64,000 nt of DNA from Kribbella kalugense (GCF_004365875.1 NZ_SODF01000002.1:1426001-1490000); one strand, 5' to 3'; shown: positions 25,784-34,789, counted from the stretch's first letter. Program-made: numbers and translations. The notes: generated by a model not told the origin, from the sequence alone.

Positions 25784-26608
25784 CTACTTCAACAAGTAAA
25801 GGTTGTCGCCACACCAGGCCGCGAACGTTCGTGGTTCGCGGCCGGTGAGGCGGCGTACGTCGTCCGTCCGCAGGCCGATCGTGTCGGCCCGCATCAGGTT
25901 CAGGCCCTCGACGATCGCCGCGGCCAGGTCCGACGGGGCGCCGTCGGGGTAGCGGAACCGGACCGCGTCCTCAGGAGTCTCGATCGGGCGGACCTCGATG
26001 CTGCGGCCGATCGCGTCGCCGAGGATCGCGACCTGCTCGGGCAGAGTGAACGACTCGGGCCCGGTCAGCGTGTACTCCTTCTTCTCGTGGCCGTCCTCGG
26101 TCAGCACGGTCGCTGCGACGGCCGCGATATCCGCCGGGTCGATCGGTGCGGCCCGACCAGGGCTGATCGGGTCCATCACGTAGCCGCCGGCGCGGATCGT
26201 CGGCAGCCAGTCGAACGCATTCGTGTGGAAGCCGGTCGGCCGCAGGAACGTCCATGGGATCCCGGAGTCCTGGATCAGTTGTTCGCGTTCGTGATGCCAG
26301 TGGCCCATCGCGGGGATCGGGTCGCCGAGCACGGCGTACGACGAGAGCAGTACGACGTGCTGTACTCCGGCCGCGCGGGCTGCCGTGATCAGCTTGGCGG
26401 TGTGGGCGAGGCCGGTGCCGGGGACGAGCAGGAACACCTTGTCGACGCCGTGCAGGTCGACCGGTCCGTCGAGGTCGCCGAGCTGTTGCTCGGCGGGCAG
26501 GTCGGCGCGGGGGCTTCGAACCAGGGCGCGGAACTCGGCGCCTCGGCGATTGAGCTCTTCGACGAGTTTCCGGCCGATGTGCCCGGTGGCGCCGGTGACG
26601 AGTAGCAT
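25784..26608 (-). CDS. NmrA-like NAD(P)-binding oxidoreductase
   Basis: 274 residues of the atypical short-chain dehydrogenase/NmrA group: GATGHIGRKLVEELNRRGAE binds the dinucleotide, then VFLLVPGTGLAHTAKLITAA and FLRPTGFHTNAFDWLPTIRA. Such proteins act as quinone or NADPH-dependent reductases, or as redox-sensing regulators. It is divergent from a MarR gene with a perfect inverted repeat between, so it is the likely target of that regulator. The start ATG 26608 has an aaggag ribosome-binding site. Confidence 0.88.
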   Translation of the reverse strand: MLLVTGATGHIGRKLVEELNRRGAEFRALVRSPRADLPAEQQLGDLDGPVDLHGVDKVFLLVPGTGLAHTAKLITAARAAGVQHVVLLSSYAVLGDPIPAMGHWHHEREQLIQDSGIPWTFLRPTGFHTNAFDWLPTIRAGGYVMDPISPGRAAPIDPADIAAVAATVLTEDGHEKKEYTLTGPESFTLPEQVAILGDAIGRSIEVRPIETPEDAVRFRYPDGAPSDLAAAIVEGLNLMRADTIGLRTDDVRRLTGREPRTFAAWCGDNLYLLK

Positions 26609-26618
26609 GACAGACTCC

Positions 26619-26658
26619 TTTACCGGTTAACGATTCGTCGAGAACGTTAACCGGTAAA
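26619..26658. promoter_or_regulatory. Perfect 14-bp inverted repeat, probable MarR operator pair
   Basis: TTTACCGGTTAACG at 26619-26632 is repeated in exact inverse at 26645-26658, with a 12-bp spacer. Each arm itself contains a near-palindrome centred on ACCGGT. It fills the 74-bp gap between the divergent reductase and MarR genes, so one or two MarR dimers could control both. Confidence 0.75.
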
Positions 26659-26682
26659 TGATCTGATCGTCAAGGAGTGTCA

Positions 26683-27102
26683 ATGCCCGAGTTCCTGGAG
26701 CTGCACAGCAAGACGTCCAAGTTGCTACGGGCCGCGGCCGATGCCGCCGTACAAAGGCACGGACTGCGGCTCGGGCAGGACCATCTGCTGGCCGCGCTGT
26801 GGGCCGAGGACGGGCGTACGCCCGGCGAGATCGCCGCCTCGGTGAACGTCACCACGCCCGCCGTCACCAAACTCGCCACCCGGCTGGCCGAGGCCGGCTG
26901 GCTCGAACGCCGGCCCGATCCCCGCGACAACCGACTCGTCCGCCTCTGGTTGACCCCCGCCGGCCGCGCCCTCCAGAAGCCGATCGAGACCGAACGCCAG
27001 ACCCTCGAGGACCGCGTCACGGCAACCCTCACCAAAACCGAACGCGCCCAGCTACTGAAGGCCCTGACAAAGATCAACCAGGTCTTGCTCGACGGGCCGT
27101 GA
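26683..27102 (+). CDS. MarR-family transcriptional regulator
   Basis: 139 residues with a winged-helix MarR core: GEIAASVNVTTPAVTKLATR (recognition helix), LAEAGWLERRPDPRDNRLVR (wing, with the conserved DxRD/R pattern) and LTPAGRAL. ATG 26683 has aagga at good spacing; GTG 26677 would add two residues. It is divergent from the NmrA-like reductase; the perfect repeat at 26619-26658 is the probable binding site. Confidence 0.9.
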   Translation: MPEFLELHSKTSKLLRAAADAAVQRHGLRLGQDHLLAALWAEDGRTPGEIAASVNVTTPAVTKLATRLAEAGWLERRPDPRDNRLVRLWLTPAGRALQKPIETERQTLEDRVTATLTKTERAQLLKALTKINQVLLDGP

Positions 27103-27116
27103 CGTACCTTGGCTCC

Positions 27117-27347
27117 ATGGCGAACGCACCGGAGTGCCCGGTTTGTGGGCAGCAGGGAGTGCCGATTCTCTACGGCCTCCCGACCCGGGTTGCCCGCGAG
27201 GCGGCAGCCGCCGGCAAAGTCCGGCTGTTCGGTTGCGTCGTACCGCGTGAGCCGGATCAGTGGACCTGCGCGCAGTCGCACACCTGGCGCGCCGATGACG
27301 ACGACGTACTGATCGCCGTCATCGACGCTGCCCTAAGGAACGACTAG
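27117..27347 (+). CDS. Small cysteine-containing protein, possible zinc ribbon
   Basis: 76 residues opening MANAPECPVCGQQGVPILYG, with a CPVC knuckle and a second pair of cysteines at FGCVVP and WTCAQSHTW. The spacing could form a treble-clef or zinc-ribbon site, but the second half is not a classical CxxC. It starts 14 bp after the MarR stop and may be co-transcribed. Its stop overlaps the convergent oxidase gene by 4 bp. Not recognised as a named family. Confidence 0.65.
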   Translation: MANAPECPVCGQQGVPILYGLPTRVAREAAAAGKVRLFGCVVPREPDQWTCAQSHTWRADDDDVLIAVIDAALRND

Positions 27348-28753
27348 GCACTCGCGGGCCGGATGTTCTGGTTGAGGTGGAACAGGTTGGTCGGGTCGTA
27401 GGTGTTCTTGACGGCCACGAGCCGGTCGTAGGTCGCCGCCGGGTAGGACGCCCGGACGATGTCCTCGTTCGTCTCGCCGGTGAAGTTCACGTACGACGCC
27501 GCGCCCGGGCCGAGCGAACTCCCGGTGGAGCGCGCCCACTGGACGGCTTCGTCGTACCCCTCGGCCTCCGGCGTGCGGGCGACCACGTTGAGGATGAACT
27601 CGTGGTCGCGGGTGCCGAACGCGGTGGCGTCCGCGGGGACCCGGCCCATCGCGCCACCGAGGTGGTGGACGTGGAGCTCGGAGAATCCGTTGGGCACCTT
27701 GGTGTGTGCGTCGACGATCGCGTCGAGGGTCGATCCGCCGAGGTCGTGGAAGAACGCCGACCGGAAGTAGTTCCGCATCCCGCGCGGGAACAGCGGATCG
27801 AGCAGCGTCTGCATCGCGTTGTACGGCATCGGACCGAACAGGTCGGCCACCACCGGCGCGAGCTCACGGAACGGCTTGGTCGCCGCATCGCCGGCCTCCG
27901 GCTGCCCGGACCACATTCCTAGTACGGCGACGATGGGCTTGCCGTGGACCTCTTCCGGCAGGAACGGCAACGGTGGCGCGGTCGTCAGGTTGATCGCCAG
28001 CGACAACTCGTCGGGTGCGCCGGCTGCCGCCGTACTGAAGCCGCGAAGGACCTCGGCGGCCTGATCGCCCGGGTAGAAGACGAGACCGGCGAACACCGTC
28101 GGCCCGACCTCGTGCGCCTTGAACTCGAACGACGTGACGACACCGAAGTTGCCGCCACCGCCGCGCAATGCCCACAGCAGTTCGGGATTCTCGTCCTCAC
28201 TCGTGTGCAGGTAGCGCCCGTCCGCGGTGACGATGTCGGCCCCGACCAGGTTGTCGCACGCGAGTCCGGCGCGCCGGACCAGCCAGCCGATCCCGCCGCC
28301 GAGAGTGAAGCCCGCGACCCCCGTCGTGGATACCAGTCCACCAGTCACGGCCAACCCGAACGCCTGTGCCTCGGCGTCGACGTCCGCCCACACACACCCG
28401 CCCTGCGCCACGATCCGGCGCCGATCGGGGTCGATCCGGACCGCGTTCATCAGCGACAGGTCGATCACCAGGCCGCCGTCGGTGGTCGAGAAACCGGGGA
28501 TGCTGTGACCGCCGCCCCGGACAGCCACCGTCAACCCCTCGCTCCGGGCGAACTCAACCGCCCGGATGACGTCGGCCACTCCCTTGCACCGGACGATGAG
28601 CGCCGGCCTCTTGTCGTGCGCGGCGTTCCAGATCGACCGCGCTTCGTCGTACGACGGGTCGGCCGGACGGATCAGCTCGCCACGCAGTCCTTCGGCAAGT
28701 TCACCGAGTGTGGCCTCCCCGAGCGTGTCCTGCCGCGCTTGCGTCGTTGTCAT
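27344..28753 (-). CDS. FAD-linked oxidase, berberine-bridge-enzyme-like
   Basis: About 469 residues of the PCMH-type FAD oxidases with a C-terminal BBE segment. AVRGGGHSIPGFSTTDGGLV holds the His expected to bind FAD covalently; LVSTTGVAGFTLGGGIGWLV and ALRGGGGNFGVVTSFEFKAH are the family's FAD-contact blocks; YDPTNLFHLNQNI is the BBE tail. I do not see the second cysteine of bicovalent enzymes at its usual place. Substrates in this group range from sugars to secondary metabolites. It follows the large SARP-like regulator on the same strand by 87 bp. Confidence 0.9.
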   Translation of the reverse strand: MTTTQARQDTLGEATLGELAEGLRGELIRPADPSYDEARSIWNAAHDKRPALIVRCKGVADVIRAVEFARSEGLTVAVRGGGHSIPGFSTTDGGLVIDLSLMNAVRIDPDRRRIVAQGGCVWADVDAEAQAFGLAVTGGLVSTTGVAGFTLGGGIGWLVRRAGLACDNLVGADIVTADGRYLHTSEDENPELLWALRGGGGNFGVVTSFEFKAHEVGPTVFAGLVFYPGDQAAEVLRGFSTAAAGAPDELSLAINLTTAPPLPFLPEEVHGKPIVAVLGMWSGQPEAGDAATKPFRELAPVVADLFGPMPYNAMQTLLDPLFPRGMRNYFRSAFFHDLGGSTLDAIVDAHTKVPNGFSELHVHHLGGAMGRVPADATAFGTRDHEFILNVVARTPEAEGYDEAVQWARSTGSSLGPGAASYVNFTGETNEDIVRASYPAATYDRLVAVKNTYDPTNLFHLNQNIRPASA

Positions 28754-28840
28754 TTCCACTCCTGATTCGTTCCCGTCCAGGAGGCTTCCCGGACTGACAA
28801 CGACATTAGGAAGGACGCCTTCGCAATGACTTAGCGTGAC

Positions 28841-31800
28841 TTAGCCGGCCATGAGCGCGGCAGCACGCGCCGTACCGATGTGGCAGCCCAGGCGGGTGAA
28901 GAGCGTCGACGCCACCGGACCGTGTCTGGCCAGCATCTCGGTGTCACCGTCCTCGGCGGCGAGCTCGGCGGTGAGCAACCGGGTCCACGCCTCGAGGCGC
29001 AGATATCCCTGCGGGTGAAAGGCTTCTACCGCCTCTTCGGCCAGCATTCGCGCGGTACGGCGCTCGCCGGCGAACAACTCGACGACGGCCAGGTTCAGCA
29101 GCGCGCCACCGGCAGCGGGCGCATCGTCGACCGCCTCGCCGCGATCGAGGGCCGCTCGGGTGAGTCGCCGTCCCGCTGCTGGGTCGCCGGCCGCCGCAGA
29201 GAGCAGGCCGAGATTCGCCAGCGTCAGGCTCTCGCCGCGGCGATCTCCCAGTTGCTGACGGATCCGGAGCGCTTCCCGCAGATGCGTCTCGGCCGGATCG
29301 AACAGTCGCTGATCGCGTTCGATGCAGCCGAGATGGTTGAGGGCATGGCCGATCCCGGCCGCGTCGTCGATTCCACTGAAGGTTTCGACAGACCGGCGTA
29401 CGGCGTCCTGTGCGGCGGCAAGGTCTCCGTTCAGCCGGTGCGCGTCGGCCAACGCAGACAAGGCGTAGCCGGTGCCCTGTACTGCGCCGACCCGTCGACC
29501 GAGCAGGAAGGTCTCCTCGAACACCGGGACCCACCATCCGTCGACCGGCACGAGCGGCAGGCACATCGTGACGGCGGGGAAGAATCGGCCCACGATCGGG
29601 TCGATCTGGCCCAACCGCCGCAGGCATTCGGTGAAGCGTCGCCGCGCGAGCCCGACGTCCTCGCGGAACAGTGCGGCCATCGCGGCCAGCCCTTGAGCGG
29701 CCGCGGCCAAGGGTGCTGCTTTCAGGGAGTCGGCCTGGGCGAGTGCGTCGACGGCGGTCTGTTCGACCTCGTCGAGATCACCACTCCCGAGCAGCAGTGT
29801 GCCGCGCAGTACCCGGGTGGTCGCGAGGTCGATCGGATCTCCGGACTGCTCGGACACCGCGACCGCCTCGTCGCCGAGACGGGGGAGCCGGCCGGCCAAG
29901 CCGCTCCGGGCGAGCAGGATCGCCAGCGCGAAGAGGGTGCGCGCCCGCGCGTGGGACGGTGCGACCGCCACCCCGAGAACGCGTTCGAGCCAGCCCGCAC
30001 CTTCGGAGAAATGACCTCGCGCCAGCCAGTACTGCGACAGGCTGAGACCGAGCAGCAAGGCTCGCTCGTGATCATGCTGGAGCGCCCAGCTGAGCGCACC
30101 GCGGAGATTGTCGTGGTCGGCGTCGAGGAGCTGGGGGCGTTCGACGACGATGCCGGCCCGCTCGGGATCCTCCTCGGCCGCCAGCTCCAGGAAGTGCCGG
30201 CAATGCGCGGCCTCCATCGGTGCGGCCTCGTGGGCGGCGACCAGACGCTCGTGCGCGAACTGCCGAATGGTCTCCAAGAGCCGGTACCGGGAGCGCGGCC
30301 CGTCGTGGTCGACCAGCAGCAGCGACTTGTCGACCAGACGACCGAGGACGTCCAGAACCTCCGGTCCGGGAATCCGCTCGTCGGCACACACCTGCTCGGC
30401 GGACCGGAGCGAGAAGCTGCCGGAGAAGACTGCGAGCCGGCGCAGCAGCATCTGCTCGTCCTCCGACAGCAATGCGTGGCTCCACTCGAGCGTCGCCCGC
30501 AGGGTCGCGTGCCGGGTGACCTCGCCGGCGCGGCCGAGCAACGGAAGCGCTGCCCCGAGACGCGCGGCGATCTCCGCAGCCTCGAGGTGCGACGCCCGCG
30601 CGGCGGCCAGCTCCAGGGCGAGCGGAATGCCGTCGAGACAACGACAGATCTCCACGACGGCGGTGGCGTTGCTTGGGTCGAGTACGAAGCCGGGCCGTAC
30701 GTCGCGGGCCCGATCGACGAAGAGCCGTACCGACGACAGCGTGCCGAGCCGGTCCAGGGCACCCGCATCGGCTTTTTCCGGAAGCTCGAGTGAGGGTACG
30801 CGCAGGGTGACTTCGCCCGGAGCGTGTAGGGGTTCGCGGCTCGTCGCGAGCAGGCTGACTCCGGGGCAACTTCGTCGTACCGCGCTCGCAAGTTGGGCAC
30901 AGGCGGCGAGGAGGTGTTCGCAGTTGTCGAGTACGAGGAGGAGGTTTCGTGGAGCCAGGCGGGTGATCAGGGTGCGCGTCGAGTCCGATCCGGCGGCGGG
31001 GTCGAGGCCGAGCGCGGCTGCGACCGTGTCCGCGACGAGTTGCGGGTTTGCTACCGGCACGAGGTCGGCGATCCAGACGCCGTCGGCGTACGAGTCGACC
31101 AGCCGGCGGGCCGCCTCTTCCGCCAGCCGGGTCTTGCCTGCACCTCCCACTCCGGTGAGCGTGACGAGTCGGCCTTGCTCCAGTAGGCGATGGACGTCCG
31201 CGATCTCCCGCTCGCGGCCGACGAAGCTCGTCAACGCCGGCGCGAGGTTGTGCCTTGACTGCGCTTCGACGGTTCCGGTCAGCAGTTCTTGGTACACGCG
31301 TTGTGTTTCCGGGTCGGGATCGGTGCCGTACGCAGTACGCAGGTCGTTTCGCAGACGTTCGTACTGCGCCAACGCTTCCGACGAACGGCCCGTCGCCGCG
31401 TGCCGTCGCATCAGGCTGCGGACACCGTGCTCGTGCAGCGGATCGATGGCGAGTGCGCGCGTCAGCGCATCGAACGCCTCGGCTTCCTGACCGACTGCGG
31501 CGGCCGCGTCCGCGAGGTCGACGAGCAGATTGCCGAAGGTCGCCCGGAGTTCCTCCCGCGGCCGGACGGCCCAGTCCTCGAACCGGTCCTCCGGGAGGAG
31601 ATCGCCCGTATAGACAGCGACTGCGGCGCGGAGGTCCGCCAGGTCACCGCTGGTCCGGCCCAGTGCCGCCAGCCTTTCGAACGTCCGTACGTCGACCTCG
31701 ACGAGCCCGTCCGCGAGCAGTACGACGAAGTCGTCGCGCAACTCCAGTAATCCGTTGCTCGGCTCGTCACCCGCAAGCACTCGCCTCGCGACATGCAGGG

Positions 31801-32002
31801 CCTGGTGGAGATTGTTGACCGCTGATGTCGGAGGCCGGTCCGGCCACAGCATCTCGAGCAGTACGTCGCGGTGCAGCCGCTGATCACGCGTCAGCGCGAG
31901 CAGCTTGACCAGCGTCCGCGCCTTCCGCAGCCGCCATACCAACGGATCAACGGATCGCCCCGCGCGATCAACCCCAAAACCACCAAGCAGCCGGATCCTC
32001 AC
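28841..32002 (-). CDS. Large SARP/AfsR-like regulator: BTAD, NB-ARC-type NTPase and TPR domains
   Basis: About 1053 residues. Residues 1-95 form an OmpR-type winged helix (VRIRLLGGFGVDRAGRSVDP, TSAVNNLHQALHVARRVL); 95-250 a bacterial transcriptional activation domain ending MRRHAATGRSSEALAQYERL; then an NTPase with P-loop LTGVGGAGKTRLAE and Walker B LLLVLDNCEHLL; the C-terminal half is helical TPR repeats. This is the AfsR layout of pathway and antibiotic regulators. GTG 32002 begins the conserved domain; the frame upstream is not protein-like. It may control the FAD oxidase gene just downstream; that link is inference from position. Confidence 0.9.
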   Translation of the reverse strand: MRIRLLGGFGVDRAGRSVDPLVWRLRKARTLVKLLALTRDQRLHRDVLLEMLWPDRPPTSAVNNLHQALHVARRVLAGDEPSNGLLELRDDFVVLLADGLVEVDVRTFERLAALGRTSGDLADLRAAVAVYTGDLLPEDRFEDWAVRPREELRATFGNLLVDLADAAAAVGQEAEAFDALTRALAIDPLHEHGVRSLMRRHAATGRSSEALAQYERLRNDLRTAYGTDPDPETQRVYQELLTGTVEAQSRHNLAPALTSFVGREREIADVHRLLEQGRLVTLTGVGGAGKTRLAEEAARRLVDSYADGVWIADLVPVANPQLVADTVAAALGLDPAAGSDSTRTLITRLAPRNLLLVLDNCEHLLAACAQLASAVRRSCPGVSLLATSREPLHAPGEVTLRVPSLELPEKADAGALDRLGTLSSVRLFVDRARDVRPGFVLDPSNATAVVEICRCLDGIPLALELAAARASHLEAAEIAARLGAALPLLGRAGEVTRHATLRATLEWSHALLSEDEQMLLRRLAVFSGSFSLRSAEQVCADERIPGPEVLDVLGRLVDKSLLLVDHDGPRSRYRLLETIRQFAHERLVAAHEAAPMEAAHCRHFLELAAEEDPERAGIVVERPQLLDADHDNLRGALSWALQHDHERALLLGLSLSQYWLARGHFSEGAGWLERVLGVAVAPSHARARTLFALAILLARSGLAGRLPRLGDEAVAVSEQSGDPIDLATTRVLRGTLLLGSGDLDEVEQTAVDALAQADSLKAAPLAAAAQGLAAMAALFREDVGLARRRFTECLRRLGQIDPIVGRFFPAVTMCLPLVPVDGWWVPVFEETFLLGRRVGAVQGTGYALSALADAHRLNGDLAAAQDAVRRSVETFSGIDDAAGIGHALNHLGCIERDQRLFDPAETHLREALRIRQQLGDRRGESLTLANLGLLSAAAGDPAAGRRLTRAALDRGEAVDDAPAAGGALLNLAVVELFAGERRTARMLAEEAVEAFHPQGYLRLEAWTRLLTAELAAEDGDTEMLARHGPVASTLFTRLGCHIGTARAAALMAG

Positions 32003-32055
32003 CCTGCACTCTCCCCCCACCGATCGTAGGCCCCACTGTCGGCGAGGATGGGCGG

Positions 32056-32643
32056 ATGAGCCAGCGGTGGAACCACAACATCCACTACCACCCACGCATC
32101 CTGCAGGCCGTCCCGGTCGGCGCCAAGCGTGCGTTGGACATCGGCTGCGGTGAAGGCATGCTCACCCGCGAACTGCGTGCCGTCGTACCAGAGGTCACCG
32201 GGATCGACCTCGATACGCCCAGCCTCGAGTTGGCACGGGGGTACGGGGACGACATCTCGTATGTGTACGGCGACTTCCTGGAGTATCCGCTCGAGCCGGC
32301 GTCGTACGACGTGGTCGCGTCGGTCGCCACGCTGCATCACGTCGACGCCCGCGCGGGGTTACTGCGAATGCGCTCGCTCCTGCGACCGGGCGGGGTGCTC
32401 GCGGTCGTCGGCCTCGCCCGCGCGACCCTGCCACGCGACCTGCCGCGCGAGCTCGCCGGCGTAGCTGCGAACTTGGGCTACCGCGCCGTCAAGGGCTACT
32501 GGGAGCACTCGGCACCAATCGTGTGGCCGCCGCCCGTCACCTACCCCGACATGCAATCCCTCGCCACAGAACTCCTCCCCAACGCCACCTACCACCGCCA
32601 CCTCCTCTTCCGCTACACAATCACCTGGACCCAACCCCAATGA
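32056..32643 (+). CDS. Class I SAM-dependent methyltransferase
   Basis: 195 residues. Motif I is RALDIGCGEGMLTREL near residue 27; the acidic residue after strand 2 is in VTGIDLD; VVASVATLHHVDARAGLLRM is the usual post-II region and LLRPGGVLAVVGLAR is motif III. The architecture is a small UbiE/Methyltransf_11-type enzyme acting on an unknown small molecule. It is divergent from the SARP-like regulator, with a 53-bp gap that must hold both promoters. Confidence 0.88.
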   Translation: MSQRWNHNIHYHPRILQAVPVGAKRALDIGCGEGMLTRELRAVVPEVTGIDLDTPSLELARGYGDDISYVYGDFLEYPLEPASYDVVASVATLHHVDARAGLLRMRSLLRPGGVLAVVGLARATLPRDLPRELAGVAANLGYRAVKGYWEHSAPIVWPPPVTYPDMQSLATELLPNATYHRHLLFRYTITWTQPQ

Positions 32644-32694
32644 CCGACTACTGGTTCTTGCTGTAGTCCGCGCCTAGCATCGCGTCAGGCGAGC

Positions 32695-32805
32695 GTACCG
32701 ACGGACGGGTAGTAGTCGGCGCCACAACGACCGACCTCACCGGGCTCCCGCGTGAACGCACCCGCCTCCGCCGGCGCGGATCGACTACTACCCGTTCGTC
32801 GGTAC
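32695..32805. repeat. 24-bp inverted repeat with 63-bp spacer
   Basis: The arm at 32695-32718 matches the reverse complement of 32782-32805 in 23 of 24 positions (both contain GGGTAGTAGTCG). The 63-bp spacer is GC-rich and codes for nothing recognisable. It lies in the 184-bp gap between the methyltransferase and the hypothetical gene at 32828. It could be a long stem-loop RNA, a terminator, a recombination site or a short non-autonomous element; the sequence alone does not decide. Confidence 0.8.
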
Positions 32806-32827
32806 AGCCCAACATCCAGGGGGCAGG

Positions 32828-33352
32828 ATGAGTGACAAGGATTATCCGAAGCTTGGGGCCTACCGGGAGCTTTCTGAGTTGGAGCGAATCAGAAGGCTTG
32901 GCCCGAATGAGGAATGGGTTCCGCTGGATGTGACGGGTGAGGCCAGGTACTCGGCGGAGTGCGATCGGATTCGCGCGATGCTGAGGCAGTTGGACGCATA
33001 CGACGGGGGCATGCTCTGGGACTCCGAGACGGCAACGCTGACGATTCAGATGACGAGCGAGGACGCGCTCCAGGAAGCGCGACTCCTCCTGCTGGTCACG
33101 GACCCGACCTGGCTGCGCGTCATGTTCGTCCAGGTTCAGTACCCCTTGCAGGAATTGAACCAGCTCGCATCCCGGCTCTTCGAGCACCAGAACGAATGGG
33201 CCGGCGCCTCAGGCTTCAGTGGCGGCGTCGACCAGCGCGCAAACCGGCTGGAGCTGCTCCTCGACGGCGAGCACCCGGACGCCGACCTTCTGATCCGCGC
33301 CGTCGAACGTCTCGCCGACCCGAGGATCAAGCTTGAAGTTTGGCGCCGATGA
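32828..33352 (+). CDS. Hypothetical protein, 174 aa
   Basis: A soluble acidic protein that I do not recognise. Its central strand pair MLWDSETATLTIQMTSEDAL followed by LLLVTDPTWLRVMFVQVQYP, and the helix QYPLQELNQLASRLFEHQNE, suggest an alpha/beta fold of the sort seen in small immunity-like or SMI1-neighbour proteins, but no motif supports a function. Start ATG 32828 has gggggcagg upstream. Its 3' end overlaps the convergent esterase gene by 26 bp. It follows directly after the 24-bp inverted repeat, which may be its regulatory leader. Confidence 0.65.
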   Translation: MSDKDYPKLGAYRELSELERIRRLGPNEEWVPLDVTGEARYSAECDRIRAMLRQLDAYDGGMLWDSETATLTIQMTSEDALQEARLLLLVTDPTWLRVMFVQVQYPLQELNQLASRLFEHQNEWAGASGFSGGVDQRANRLELLLDGEHPDADLLIRAVERLADPRIKLEVWRR

Positions 33353-34292
33353 GTTGGTAGATGTCGTCGTGGGCGCCGGGGAGGTCGTCGTGGCCGAAGT
33401 CGGGGTAGGCGCGGAATTCCTTGACTGACTGGAGTTTGTTGTAGGCCGCGAACTGGGTCGACGGTGGGCAGACCTGGTCTTCGAGGCCGACGAAGAGGGT
33501 CACCTCGGCCTGGATCCGCGGGGCCAGGTTCTGTACGTCGATGTAGCCGAGGGTGGTGAAGACCTCGTCCTGCCGCAGGTGCCGGGGATCGCGCTTCCGG
33601 AACCACGTGACGATCTCGTCGTACGGGCCGGTCTCCAGGTTCAGGTCCCAGGTCCGCTGGTAGTCGCACAGGAACGGGAACACGCTCGCCGTGTACTTGA
33701 TCGACGGCGTCAATGCAGCCGCGACCAACGACAGCCCGCCGCCCTGGCTCCACCCCGTCGTCGCGATCCGCGAGGCATCCACCTCAGGCAGACCGCCGAT
33801 CAGATCAGCGAGCCGCCGCGTGTCCAAGAAGATGTGCTTGTACAGCAACCCGTCCGGGCCATCGTCCAGACCGTGCACCAGATGATGCTGCAATGAGAAG
33901 CTGTTCTCCGCCTGCGACGACGTACGGAAACCGACCTGCTCCCGCACATCCAGAGCCGCCACCGTGAACCCGCGAGCCGCATACGGCAGGAGCTCGACCC
34001 ACTTCGGCTGCTCGCCGCCGTACCCGTGGAACAGCAGCACCGCCGGCCCGGTCGGCTCGGCAGGACGCAGTACCTTCGCGTGGACCCGGTAGCCGCCGGT
34101 CCCGTTGAAGTACAGGTGCTGCGCGGTCGCCGTCGTCAGCGGGAAGTCGACCGCATCGACGAACTCGGCCTCAGCCGGTACGTCGTCGAGCGAAAGCAGC
34201 GCCTTGTCCCAGAACTCGTCGAAGTCCGCCGGTCGCGGGTTCGTGCCCTGATAGGTCAGTAACTCGTCGTATGACAGCTCGAAGGAAAGCAC
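33327..34292 (-). CDS. Acetylxylan esterase / cephalosporin-C deacetylase family esterase (AXE1)
   Basis: 321 residues of the AXE1 carbohydrate-esterase family. Marks are LFHGYGGEQPKWVELLPYAA (oxyanion loop), the nucleophile elbow GWSQGGGLSLVAAAL (Ser near residue 188), FVGLEDQVCPPSTQFAAYNK (Asp) and YPDFGHDDLPG (His). Family members deacetylate xylo-oligosaccharides or related acetyl sugars inside the cell. The GTG at 34292 is 4 bp after the PH-domain gene's stop, so the two are probably co-transcribed. Confidence 0.9.
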   Translation of the reverse strand: MLSFELSYDELLTYQGTNPRPADFDEFWDKALLSLDDVPAEAEFVDAVDFPLTTATAQHLYFNGTGGYRVHAKVLRPAEPTGPAVLLFHGYGGEQPKWVELLPYAARGFTVAALDVREQVGFRTSSQAENSFSLQHHLVHGLDDGPDGLLYKHIFLDTRRLADLIGGLPEVDASRIATTGWSQGGGLSLVAAALTPSIKYTASVFPFLCDYQRTWDLNLETGPYDEIVTWFRKRDPRHLRQDEVFTTLGYIDVQNLAPRIQAEVTLFVGLEDQVCPPSTQFAAYNKLQSVKEFRAYPDFGHDDLPGAHDDIYQLIGAKLQA

Positions 34293-34296
34293 CGCA

Positions 34297-34755
34297 TCAT
34301 TCTGCGCTGTCGGCGTCGTCCGGCGCAGTCCCGTCCCAGATCGTGTACCCGTGAGCCGCGTTCAGCTTCTCCCGCAGCGTGGTCTCGAGCGAAGGCACGC
34401 GCTTGGGCGAGATCCACGAGATCGGCAGCAGGATCGGGTGGTCGGGCTGCTTGGTCCGCAGCACGATCGCCTCGCCGTGCGTGGTGTCCACCCGGCCGAC
34501 CTCGGTGACGTCCGTCCAGGGCGTCCGTACGCCGCGCACCTCGATCTCGTTGTCCCGCAGCCGCGCCACCTTCGGCGGCCGGGCCAGGATCCACAGGCCG
34601 GCCAGCGTGATCATCCCGCCGAGGGTGACGAACACCGACACCGCGACGGCGGGCAGCCCCAGTGCCCAGAGCACCGCGGCAACCCCGAGAATGATCAGCC
34701 CGGCGGCCAGGATCCCGAGGAATCGGCCCGCCCGCATCCGGTACGTCGTACGCAT
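34297..34755 (-). CDS. Membrane protein with two N-terminal helices and a PH-like domain
   Basis: About 152 residues. Two hydrophobic segments (FLGILAAGLIILGVAAVLWA, then VAVSVFVTLGGMITLAGLWI) precede a soluble part with RLRDNEIEVRGVRTPWTDVT and ILLPISWISPKRVPSLETTL, the pattern of bacterial PH-like membrane proteins. Function unknown. It lies between the lipoprotein and esterase genes on the same strand, with 34-bp and 4-bp gaps. The ATG at 34755 gives the start MRTTYRMRAG; upstream ATG 34761 is possible. Confidence 0.75.
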   Translation of the reverse strand: MRTTYRMRAGRFLGILAAGLIILGVAAVLWALGLPAVAVSVFVTLGGMITLAGLWILARPPKVARLRDNEIEVRGVRTPWTDVTEVGRVDTTHGEAIVLRTKQPDHPILLPISWISPKRVPSLETTLREKLNAAHGYTIWDGTAPDDADSAE

Positions 34756-34789
34756 CAGCACAGGATCTCATCCACCAGGGGTGACCACG

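Noticed and set aside
28880..30793. 637-codon open frame on the + strand
   Set aside because: It lies wholly antisense to the SARP-like regulator, whose domains are clear. The + frame has Gln/Arg-rich composition typical of a GC-driven shadow and no motif.
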